DNA from: Collinsella aerofaciens
Lineage (GTDB): Bacteria; Actinomycetota; Coriobacteriia; Coriobacteriales; Coriobacteriaceae
Assembly (NCBI RefSeq): GCF_028209625.1
Contig: NZ_JAQLDU010000009.1
Location: forward strand, 1 to 64,000
Length of the DNA: 64,000 nt
Direction: 5' to 3'
The first letter of the stretch is position 1, and each line of letters begins with the position of its first letter. The translations under genes were made by a program, and so were the position numbers. The notes below the pieces were generated by a model. It saw nothing but the letters and a program-made list of their open reading frames with translations, did not search any database and was not told where the DNA came from. Shown here in pieces: positions 8,865 through 16,712 of this stretch.

Positions 8865-10166
8865 ATGGCCAAGATCAGGTACGCCGATGCCACCAAGGCC
8901 GCTCGCAGGGCCGCGATGTCTGCCCACAAAGTCACGGCTGCGGCGAATGCTGGCAACGCCGACGCGTCCGCACAGCCGTCTGCCAGCGCTGCAGCCGAGC
9001 CCGCCCGTGACGCCCGTCGCGACGAGCTGACGCATGTGGACGCCAAGGGCGAGGTACGCATGGTCGACGTGTCCGACAAGGCCGAGACCCATCGCACCGC
9101 CATCGCCGAGGGCACCATCCTCATGCACCCCGAGACGCAAGCCATGGTGCTGCAGGATCGCGCCAAAAAAGGTGACGTGCTCGCCTGCGCGCGCGTGGCG
9201 GGCATTATGGCCATCAAACGCACGAGCGACATCATTCCCATGTGCCATCCGTTGCTCATTACCAAGAGCAAGTGCGACATTGCGCCCATCGCTCCGGCGG
9301 GGACGCCGGCCGATGACGTGCCCGAGGGCTGGGCGCCGGCGCGCGCGGACGGGCAGGTTGGTTTTCACGTACTGGTTACGGCGGGCGTGACGGGCAAGAC
9401 GGGTATTGAGATGGAGGCGCTGACCGGCGCGAGCGCTGCGTGCCTAACGATCTACGACATGTGCAAGGCCGTCGATCGCGGCATGGAGATCGTCGACGTT
9501 CGCCTGCTGCACAAGGAGGGCGGCCGCTCGGGCGTGTGGGATCGTGTCGAGCGTCAGGCCGCTGCTGTTGAGGCTGTGGCCGCTGACGGTGCCGCACCCG
9601 CGAACGCACCTGCCGCCGTCGCGCCCGCAGCTCCCACTCCGGCCGTCCCCGCAATCGCGTTTATCGGCTACCAAAACTCGGGCAAGACCACGCTCGTCGA
9701 GAAGGTTATCGCCGAGCTCACCCGCCGCGGCCTGCGCGTGGGTTCGCTCAAGCATCATGGGCATCACGGCTTTGATATCGACGTGCCCGCTAAGGACACC
9801 TGGCGCCATCACCAAGCCGGATCAAAGCACGTGGGCCTCATCTGCGCTACGCGCTGGGCGGAGTACGCCGACACGCGCGAGGAGGACGAGATGCCCGCGC
9901 GCGAGCTGCTGTCGCGCTACAACGATGTCGACGTGGTGATCATCGAGGGCTACAAGACCGAGGGCTTCGACAACATCGTCGTCGCGCGATCGGGTGTGGA
10001 TCGCCTACGCGGCAAGAGCTCGCTTGACTTGGTCGACGGTCGCACGCTGGCGCTTGCCTGCAATGAGGCCCTGGCGCGTCAGGCCTTCGACGCCGGCTTC
10101 GCGACCCGAGCCATCAACATCAACGACGCCCGAGCCATCTGCGACCTTATCCAAGATCACCTTTAG
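8865..10166 (+). CDS. moaC: MoaC-MobB fusion protein (molybdopterin biosynthesis)
   Basis: This 433-residue fusion has a low-complexity Ala-rich N-terminus (1-50), a MoaC domain (about 55-230) and a MobB domain (about 262-433) joined by an Ala/Pro linker. MoaC converts 3',8-cyclo-GTP to cyclic pyranopterin monophosphate; KRTSDIIPMCHPL and GKTGIEMEALTGAS are family motifs. MobB is a GTP-binding partner of MobA in dinucleotide attachment to molybdenum cofactor; Walker A is GYQNSGKT near residue 267. The ATG at 8865 follows CGGAGG that overlaps the moaA stop. Other molybdopterin genes (moaD, moaE, moeA, mobA) are not in this window. Confidence 0.93.
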   Translation: MAKIRYADATKAARRAAMSAHKVTAAANAGNADASAQPSASAAAEPARDARRDELTHVDAKGEVRMVDVSDKAETHRTAIAEGTILMHPETQAMVLQDRAKKGDVLACARVAGIMAIKRTSDIIPMCHPLLITKSKCDIAPIAPAGTPADDVPEGWAPARADGQVGFHVLVTAGVTGKTGIEMEALTGASAACLTIYDMCKAVDRGMEIVDVRLLHKEGGRSGVWDRVERQAAAVEAVAADGAAPANAPAAVAPAAPTPAVPAIAFIGYQNSGKTTLVEKVIAELTRRGLRVGSLKHHGHHGFDIDVPAKDTWRHHQAGSKHVGLICATRWAEYADTREEDEMPARELLSRYNDVDVVIIEGYKTEGFDNIVVARSGVDRLRGKSSLDLVDGRTLALACNEALARQAFDAGFATRAININDARAICDLIQDHL

Positions 10167-10246
10167 GGGCCGGCTCGCTGCGCTGCCATAACATGCCAAA
10201 AAGGGACAGGTTTATTTTGGCAGGTTTTATCTGGGCAAACGCCATT

Positions 10247-10281
10247 TCCACCACAAAGGGGCCAGGCACCTTTGTGGTGGA
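10247..10281. repeat. CCACCACAAAGG palindrome, family 2, copy 1
   Basis: The 12-bp perfect stem CCACCACAAAGG (10248-10259) pairs with 10269-10280 around loop GGCCAGGCA, followed by ATTTTG. It lies downstream of moaC-mobB and could work as its terminator. Confidence 0.88.
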
Positions 10282-10454
10282 TTTTGCTTTGGTAGATGTG
10301 TGGGACATGCCTTACAATCTACCAAGTAGTTCATGACGGGCGAAAAACGGAGAAAAGGGGCTTGATGCGTCCTTAATGTTTCATGCGGATAGATTGATTT
10401 GACAGACGGTGGCGAATGCCCGCCGTCCACATTCGTATGAAACAAGGAGTCTCC

Positions 10455-11735
10455 ATGCTCGTCTCTCTTTTCTCAAAGCCTCAATCATCGCTTTCCGTGC
10501 AGGCCAAGCGCCTGGTGGCGATGCGCTTTCTCATCTACACCGGTTTTCAGACCAGCTACTTTATCGGCGTTATCGGAACACTCACCTATGCGGACGGCGC
10601 TTCGGTCATCGCGACATCGCTGGCTGTCCTGTTTATGAATGTATTTGTGATCCTGGGATCCTTTGCGGGTGGCGCGGAGCTCGACGCCTGGGGTCCGCGC
10701 CGCCATTTCTTGCTGAGCATCATCGGCGCTCTCGCAACTGGCACGGCAATCATCGCTTTTGGTAGCGCGACCGGCGTCGTCCTGCTCGGCGCGGTGTTCC
10801 TAGGCTTTACGATGGGATTCGCTCAGCCCATTGCCACGTCCTATCCGGCCTATCTCACCAATGACCCCGTCGAGCTCAAAGACATCAACTCCGCCATTGC
10901 CATGTTCTCAAACGTGAGTATCATCGTCGGACCCACGTTGGGCGGCTTTGTCGCGGCTGCTGCATCGTCACGCGCGGTGTTCGTGCTCATGATGCTCTTT
11001 ACCGTGCTGGCGCTCGTTGCCGGCTGGGGCTTTAGGTCGCAGACCAGCCATGTCGCCGGGCATGCGGATGCCGATTCGGCAGAGGAAGGGGAGCGTGCGG
11101 GACAAAGCTCCAACCCCAGCACGTCCGCCCGCGCCACCTTCGCAGCCAGCATCAAGACAGTCTTCACCAACAGCGTCCTTGCGCTACTTTTCTGCATCAT
11201 TTTTCTTTCGAACTTTGGCTACGGAGCCTTCGATCCGCTCGAGTCGTTTTTCTATCGCGATGTCCTACGCGTCGGCGTTGAGTGGATGGGCTGGCTCTTG
11301 TCGGCCTCGGGCGTAGGCGCGGTGCTGGGTGCCGTGCTCGCGCTCCGCTTGCCGCCGCACCTGGTCAACCTTAAAACCTTGCTCGTGGCGCTCATGTCCG
11401 TGGGCCTGGGAAGCCTGCTCTATGTGGGGACGCCGTACGTGGGCGTGGCCCTCGTCGGCCAGATCGCCCTGGGCATAGCTTGGGGCGTCGTCAACCCGCT
11501 CCACAACACCATTGTGCAAACGACGGCTCCGCTCGAGCAACTCGGTCGCGTGAACTCGGTCATGGGCTTTGGCAATATGTTTGCCGGCGTGGCCCCGCTG
11601 GCGATTGCCCCGTGGCTGGCGGCGACGTTTGGCGTGCAGCAGACGCTCATCGGAGCAGGCATGGTCGTGACAGCAGTCCCCGCGGCGTTGCTGCTGTTTG
11701 GGCGCCGGCATTTTGATCGTGCCGCAAGGCAGTAA
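10455..11735 (+). CDS. Major facilitator superfamily transporter
   Basis: This 426-residue protein has about 12 predicted membrane helices with a longer, charged cytoplasmic loop near residues 195-230 (ADSAEEGERAG). The first half contains GGAELDAWGPRRHF, in the position of the loop 2-3 motif of MFS proteins. The start ATG at 10455 follows AAGGAG; an in-frame ATG at 10416 lacks a ribosome binding site. It most resembles drug-efflux type MFS proteins, but the substrate is unknown. The stop codon touches the next palindrome (11735). Confidence 0.9.
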   Translation: MLVSLFSKPQSSLSVQAKRLVAMRFLIYTGFQTSYFIGVIGTLTYADGASVIATSLAVLFMNVFVILGSFAGGAELDAWGPRRHFLLSIIGALATGTAIIAFGSATGVVLLGAVFLGFTMGFAQPIATSYPAYLTNDPVELKDINSAIAMFSNVSIIVGPTLGGFVAAAASSRAVFVLMMLFTVLALVAGWGFRSQTSHVAGHADADSAEEGERAGQSSNPSTSARATFAASIKTVFTNSVLALLFCIIFLSNFGYGAFDPLESFFYRDVLRVGVEWMGWLLSASGVGAVLGAVLALRLPPHLVNLKTLLVALMSVGLGSLLYVGTPYVGVALVGQIALGIAWGVVNPLHNTIVQTTAPLEQLGRVNSVMGFGNMFAGVAPLAIAPWLAATFGVQQTLIGAGMVVTAVPAALLLFGRRHFDRAARQ

Positions 11736-11800
11736 AACCCATCACAACATTCGATGAAAATCGCGATTTTGCCGAAAAACGTCGAATGTTGTGATGGTTT
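11735..11800. repeat. Dispersed 65-bp palindrome, family 1, copy C
   Basis: The arms CATCACAACATTCGA and its complement enclose a core that is the reverse orientation of copies A and B (GATGAAAATCGCGATTTTG). The element begins on the stop codon of the MFS gene and is followed 16 bp later by a family 2 palindrome. Confidence 0.88.
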
Positions 11801-11816
11801 GGCCCGCAAACGTCGC

Positions 11817-11853
11817 AACCACCACAAAGGGGCCAGGCACCTTTGTGGTGGTT
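11817..11853. repeat. CCACCACAAAGG palindrome, family 2, copy 2
   Basis: A 14-bp perfect stem (11817-11830 with 11840-11853) encloses loop GGCCAGGCA and is followed by a T-run, a good rho-independent terminator shape for the MFS gene. Confidence 0.88.
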
Positions 11854-11945
11854 TTTGCTTTGACGGGCCGCGCCTGTGCCTTGGTATACCATGTACGCCG
11901 TTCACGACCACGCCCCACACCGCCGCACAACCCAGAAAGGCCCCC

Positions 11946-12767
11946 ATGGACACCATCTTCAGCCACATCAAAGCCGTGTTCTGCGATATCGACGGTACAC
12001 TGCTCACGAGCCAGCACGCGGTGTCCCCGCGCACCGTGGCGGCGATCCGCGCCCTGCGCGAGCGCGGCGTGCTCTTTGGCCTGTGCACCGGGCGCGACGC
12101 CCACGCGACCGAGGCCATGTACGAGCTCTGGGGCATCGAAGGCCTGGTGGACGTGCTGGTGGGCTGCGGTGGCGCCGAGGTCATCGACCGCGCGCACGAC
12201 ATCAACGAGCTGAGCTATCCGCTGCCGGGCGAGACCATCGCGCGCATCTGCAAGCACATGGCGGACCTTCCGGCAACACCCGTCTGCCCCCGAGACGGCG
12301 TGTTCTACGTGCCCGAGAGCAACGCGTGCGTCGAGCACCTGTCGCGCGTCGACGGCGTGCCCTACCAGGTGGTCGATTTTGCCGAGTTCTTGCGCGAGCC
12401 GCAGCCCAAGGTGATGTTTACCATGGCGCCCGAGGTGATGCCGCGGGTGATTGAACGGGCGTCGACGTTTGCAGATAACACTGTTAAGGCGGCGTCTCTG
12501 CAAACCACGCAGCGGCTCTACGAGTTCATGGATCCGCGCGTGTCCAAGACGCGCGGCCTTGTGCGCGTGGCAGAGCTCAACGACATGGAGCTCCAGAACA
12601 TCTGCGTGTTTGGCGATGCGGACAACGACACCTGCATGGTGGCTGACGCCGGCGTTGGCGTGGCCATGGCAAACGGCAGCGCCGCCACCCGCGCCGCCGC
12701 CGATTTTGTAACCGTCAGCAACGACGAAGACGGCATTGCGATCTTTGTCGAGGAACATCTGCTGTAG
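11946..12767 (+). CDS. HAD superfamily (Cof-type) phosphatase
   Basis: This 273-residue protein has the HAD catalytic motif FCDIDGT (nucleophile Asp14, general acid Asp16), an alpha/beta cap in the middle third typical of the Cof (type IIB) subfamily, and the metal-binding GDADND near residue 223 followed by GVGVAMANG. Such enzymes dephosphorylate sugar phosphates, nucleotides or cofactors in the cytoplasm. The ATG at 11946 follows AGAAAGG; the reading frame extends further upstream through the repeat region, but without a start signal. Substrate is unknown. Confidence 0.9.
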   Translation: MDTIFSHIKAVFCDIDGTLLTSQHAVSPRTVAAIRALRERGVLFGLCTGRDAHATEAMYELWGIEGLVDVLVGCGGAEVIDRAHDINELSYPLPGETIARICKHMADLPATPVCPRDGVFYVPESNACVEHLSRVDGVPYQVVDFAEFLREPQPKVMFTMAPEVMPRVIERASTFADNTVKAASLQTTQRLYEFMDPRVSKTRGLVRVAELNDMELQNICVFGDADNDTCMVADAGVGVAMANGSAATRAAADFVTVSNDEDGIAIFVEEHLL

Positions 12768-12780
12768 CGCCGGGGGAGAA

Positions 12781-12814
12781 CCCCCGCAATGGGGACAGGC
12801 GCCTTTGTGGTGGC
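12781..12814. repeat. Decayed family 2 palindrome, copy 3
   Basis: GGGGACAGGCGCCTTTGTGGTGG matches the right half of family 2, split here as GGGGACAGGCG and CCTTTGTGGTGG. The left arm has degenerated to CCCCCGCAATGG. It lies just after the HAD phosphatase. Confidence 0.75.
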
Positions 12815-12954
12815 CTCAGGCGATTTGGGCGAATTGATGCCTAAAATCTGCGCGATAATTCAAATATAGTTGTCTGAACATCATGCCTCTAACCACCGGT
12901 GGGTTAAAGATATTCTCATCAGTTTGGTAGGATATTCCTTCCGGTTAATAATCT

Positions 12955-12984
12955 ACCGTTCACGGTCGATTTTCGACCGTTCAC
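12955..12984 (+). promoter_or_regulatory. Tandem 9-bp direct repeats, LytTR-type regulator site candidate
   Basis: ACCGTTCAC occurs at 12955-12963 and again at 12976-12984, separated by 12 bp, a 21-bp repeat that puts both on the same helix face. It fits 8 of 9 positions of the LytTR-type (AgrA/ComE-like) binding consensus and its usual spacing. The interval also forms an 8-bp inverted repeat ACGGTCGA/TCGACCGT (12962-12980). It lies about 290 bp upstream of the adhesin start. Confidence 0.45.
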
Positions 12985-13271
12985 AGGATGTTTGCTCTTG
13001 AGCAAAAGGTTGTGCAAATAAATAAAATGCTATTAAAAAACTGATAACTAACTTAATTACCAGTAGAAACAGATATTTTATAGCGAATAAACGAAGGCAA
13101 ATCTAAACAATTGTCAAGAGAATTAAGAACTTGCACAAAAATGTCGGTTTTGCTGCTCAGATATTTAAACAATCGTTATAATTGCATCACTTAGCGAGCG
13201 CAATTACAGATTGCGCAGATACGTTTGATAGGGAAAGAGCAAGATCGCGGTCTCTTGGGGAGGAGACATCG

Positions 13272-16200
13272 ATGAAAGCGAATTCGGATAAATCTAAGCA
13301 GAGTAATAAAGCGACGCGCCGTGTGCTGGCAGGCGTTTTGTGCGGAGCCTCCGTTTTGAGCCTGGTGCTGTCGCTCGTCATGCCTCCGATCTCGCAGGCC
13401 ATTGCCAACGATGCCCAGACGGTTTCTACCGAGGAAACTGTGATGGGGGGGGGTTCCTCAAGTGAGTCTACTGATGTAGGCAACACCAACAACGGGGATA
13501 CCGAAAACCAGAATAGTGACGATGCTGCGGGCGACGACGAAATCCAGCAGGAGGAGCAGCCCAAGGACGAGTCGCAGGCAGAAGAAAATGAAGCGATCGA
13601 CGATGGCGCTGGTTCGTCAGCCGAGGAGGCTGTGGCGAGCGAAGAGACAGCCACGGACATCAAGAATGCCGGTGACTTGCAGGGAAAGCTTCTAGGCGTT
13701 GAGGAAAATCAAACCGCCAGCTTTACGCTTGCGGCTGATATTGACTTTCCTGGTGAAATCACACTTAACAAAGGCGGCAGCAATATCACCCTTGACCTAA
13801 GTGGTCATAAGATTAAGCACTCGAGCGCCGACAAGCCGTTATTCAATGTTGCCGGTGGTGCGTCACTTACAATTAGGGATTCTGCACAGGTGGGTGAGAC
13901 GGTCAGCGAGGGCCAGCAGCTAGCTGATCAGGGGCAGAGCCTGAATGCCGATAATTATGACAAGAATGCCGCCAATTATGGCAAGAATGCCGAACTGACT
14001 TACGATAACGATAACATTCCATCTAATCTTACCTACTACGTGACCGAATCGTCCCCGAGCGGAACAGGCACAACCGAGACACTTGTCAAACATGACGTTG
14101 AGATTAAAGGCGCCATCGTGGCGTGCGGCGGCAACGCAAATCTAAAGCTCATCAATCTATATAACAACAACGGCAAGGGCGGCACGTTTAACCTTGTGAG
14201 CGGCGTGATCACGCAAAAACAAGGCGGCAGCGTTAGCAGCTTGGTCTATGCCGAGAACGGCTCTACCGTCAACATGCGCGGCGGCTATGTGTGTGGAGCT
14301 TCTGGCTCGGGTGCGGGCGGCGGAATTGAAATACACGGTAATTCGACCCTCGAGGTTTCCGGTGGCGTAATTGCCGGCAACAGTGCTCCTAGTGGCGGTG
14401 GTGTGTATGCTAAAGACTCCACGGTCAACATAACTAATGGCGTAATCTCCGGCAACAGCACGCTTGCTACTGGTGTTGGTTTCGGCGGCGGCATCATGGC
14501 CGAAGGCGGCAGCGTTACTGTTTCTGGTGGCTACATTACTAACAATAAATATGCCAATTACTGTGGTAACGATGGTAATGGCGATCATGGCGGTGCTGGA
14601 CTTGCCGCTAAAAACGGTACTCATGTCACCATTTCGGGCGGCCAGATCACGGGCAACTATTCTGAGGAAGCCGGCGGCGGCGTCTATGTGACCGACATCG
14701 AACACCAAGGGGCGAGCTCGCGCAAGACAATGGCATGGCTCAACATTACGGGGGGAACTATTGCCTCTAACGTGAGTTTTCGCTCTGAGGGTGCCGGCAT
14801 TCGCGTGGGCCAGATGGTTGACGCGATGATAAAAGGAACGTCAAATTCAAATCCAGTCTATATCACTAATAACCACTGCATGTCTCGCTTTGACTGGGGT
14901 GGAGGCGGCATCTTCGTCCAGGGCGATTCTAAGGTCGCGTCTAATGCTGGTAGGCTATTTGTCTATAACTCCTATATAAGCAGCAATGAGGCCGGTGGCT
15001 ACGGTGGCGGCGTTGCGGTTTGCCCGACGGGTAAGACTTTGGTGACAGGCACCGACGGCACGGCGATTTTCGGTAATACTTCTGCCGGAAATGAGCAAAA
15101 CGCGAACGACTACGAATCCGTGAGTAATACAGGCAATAACGGCACCCCCCATCTTTCCGGCGGTGGTCACGGTAAGGACCAGGACTCCGACGCCTACAAT
15201 GCCGAAGTGTTTCGCGAAAACGGCCACGCGGACTTCTTCCTTGCGGCGGAGGGTCATACGACTCCGATCGCGGCGGTGATTGGCAAAATGCTTGGCGGCG
15301 GCGATGCTAAGTATCGGGGAAGCTTAGAGCTCCAGAAAGCCATTACTATCCCCGCTAACGGTGGCGTGCAGGTATATAAAAGCATCGGCCTGAGTTCGGA
15401 TGTTAAGGCTCAAGACCCCGAGGCGATCAATGCGCGAAAGGCTGCGCTAGAGGCGGGCGCGACGTTTATCACGGGCAATCATTCCTGGAACCATGGCGGC
15501 GGCATCATGTCGAACGGCGACCTGTACATGGGCGCGCCTGAGGACACGTATGTCTATCCGAGCCTCAAGCTCAAGGCGACCAAGAAGCTGGAAGGCCGCA
15601 AGCTCAATGATGGGGAGTTCTCCTTTACGGTGTATCGCAAGGATTCAGACGACCCTTTGGCTGGCACGACAGCTGGCACGACATTCAATCGCGACGTTTG
15701 CACCGAGGTTGGAACAGCAGCAAATGATGCAGAAGGCAGCATTACGTTTGACCTTGGTGAACAATTCGCATCGAGTGGCGCGGGTAACGAAATCACATAC
15801 TACTTGGTCGAAGACCCCGGTGGTGATTCTGGCATCACGTACGACTCCAGCGTGTATAAGATTGTGGTGACGGCCGAAGATACCAAGACCTTGCTCATGT
15901 CTGTTCCGAGTAAAGAAAACTCAAGCCAACTGAAGGATCTTTACATCCATAACTACACGATTAAAAACGTCGGTGTAACCAAGTACGAATTCCGCGAGTC
16001 GTCTGGGAAGTGGGAGAACGTAAAAGCGAGGAGCAAGGTGCAGAAGAGTGGAGACTATTATCCAATTATCTGTGAGGGTGACTCCACGACTTTCACTAAC
16101 AAGTTCACTCCGTACGACTCGAAGGGCTCCTGGACGCCTATGGCGACTAAGGTCGTTGAGGGTGGCGAGATGAAGGAGTTCACGCTCCAGCTTGCGACCG

Positions 16201-16712
16201 ACACAGATTTTACGGATATCGTTAGCAGCAAGTCCACCACTGCCGACGGCGACAAGTCCCAGACCCTGAGCTTCGACAAGATTGATTACAAACTCGATCA
16301 ACTCGACCAGCTCGCGTCTGGCCCCGCTGGCCGTGGTGCTTCCAAGACCTTCACGTACTACGTGCGCGAGAAAGACGACGGTTCGCTGTTCTCGCACTAT
16401 ACGTACGACAAGTCGGTCTATCAGATTACGGTTAACGCGACTGACGACTCTAACCACCATATCGACGTCACTGCGACCTACAAGCAGATTCAGGATCGTG
16501 ATGGCAAGCCAGTGACCAACGACACGGGCCGCGAACTCACTGAAAGTTCCACCCCCACCTTCACCAACACCTACTCCACCTCTTTGCCCCTTTCTGGTAT
16601 GTCGGGCGTCACTCTGACGTACCTTGCCGGCGCGGTGGTGCTTTGCGCTGCTGCGGCCTGGATGCACATTCGTCGCAAGGCGAATGCGAAGGGAGGTAAG
16701 CGTCGTGAATAA
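13272..16712 (+). CDS. LPXTG-anchored pilus adhesin with beta-helix and pilin isopeptide domains
   Basis: This 1146-residue surface protein starts at an ATG preceded by GGGGAGGAG. Order of parts: signal peptide (1-43), acidic Ser/Glu/Asp-rich linker (about 50-125), a Gly-rich region of short repeats such as GGGVYAKDSTVNITNGVISG (about 280-600) typical of a right-handed parallel beta-helix, then two Spy0128/FctA-like pilin domains marked by GITYDSSVYKIVVTA and FSHYTYDKSVYQITVNA, and a C-terminal sorting signal LPLSG with membrane helix and basic tail. Length and position first in the locus suggest the tip adhesin. A run of nine G (13445-13453) lies in codons 58-61. Confidence 0.85.
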   Translation: MKANSDKSKQSNKATRRVLAGVLCGASVLSLVLSLVMPPISQAIANDAQTVSTEETVMGGGSSSESTDVGNTNNGDTENQNSDDAAGDDEIQQEEQPKDESQAEENEAIDDGAGSSAEEAVASEETATDIKNAGDLQGKLLGVEENQTASFTLAADIDFPGEITLNKGGSNITLDLSGHKIKHSSADKPLFNVAGGASLTIRDSAQVGETVSEGQQLADQGQSLNADNYDKNAANYGKNAELTYDNDNIPSNLTYYVTESSPSGTGTTETLVKHDVEIKGAIVACGGNANLKLINLYNNNGKGGTFNLVSGVITQKQGGSVSSLVYAENGSTVNMRGGYVCGASGSGAGGGIEIHGNSTLEVSGGVIAGNSAPSGGGVYAKDSTVNITNGVISGNSTLATGVGFGGGIMAEGGSVTVSGGYITNNKYANYCGNDGNGDHGGAGLAAKNGTHVTISGGQITGNYSEEAGGGVYVTDIEHQGASSRKTMAWLNITGGTIASNVSFRSEGAGIRVGQMVDAMIKGTSNSNPVYITNNHCMSRFDWGGGGIFVQGDSKVASNAGRLFVYNSYISSNEAGGYGGGVAVCPTGKTLVTGTDGTAIFGNTSAGNEQNANDYESVSNTGNNGTPHLSGGGHGKDQDSDAYNAEVFRENGHADFFLAAEGHTTPIAAVIGKMLGGGDAKYRGSLELQKAITIPANGGVQVYKSIGLSSDVKAQDPEAINARKAALEAGATFITGNHSWNHGGGIMSNGDLYMGAPEDTYVYPSLKLKATKKLEGRKLNDGEFSFTVYRKDSDDPLAGTTAGTTFNRDVCTEVGTAANDAEGSITFDLGEQFASSGAGNEITYYLVEDPGGDSGITYDSSVYKIVVTAEDTKTLLMSVPSKENSSQLKDLYIHNYTIKNVGVTKYEFRESSGKWENVKARSKVQKSGDYYPIICEGDSTTFTNKFTPYDSKGSWTPMATKVVEGGEMKEFTLQLATDTDFTDIVSSKSTTADGDKSQTLSFDKIDYKLDQLDQLASGPAGRGASKTFTYYVREKDDGSLFSHYTYDKSVYQITVNATDDSNHHIDVTATYKQIQDRDGKPVTNDTGRELTESSTPTFTNTYSTSLPLSGMSGVTLTYLAGAVVLCAAAAWMHIRRKANAKGGKRRE
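13445..13453 (+). repeat. G9 homopolymer inside the adhesin reading frame
   Basis: Nine consecutive G encode part of MGGG shortly after the signal peptide. In this sequence the frame is open. A gain or loss of one G would stop translation early, so the tract could act as an on/off switch. Confidence 0.9.

Larger units (their letters stand above)
12768..13271. other. 504-bp AT-rich intergenic region upstream of the pilus operon
   Basis: No convincing gene is seen. From about 12840 the base composition becomes markedly AT-rich compared with flanking genes. It begins with a decayed family 2 palindrome (12781-12814) and holds the 9-bp direct repeats at 12955-12984, an inverted repeat TTTGCTC/GAGCAAA (12991-13006) and a TATAAT (13177-13182) that could be the -10 of the pilus promoter. 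It probably carries the regulatory region of the pilus genes. Confidence 0.7.

Noticed and set aside
13182..13271. Upstream in-frame start of the adhesin
   Set aside because: It would remove the signal peptide from the N-terminus and lacks a ribosome binding site; ATG 13272 has GGGGAGGAG.
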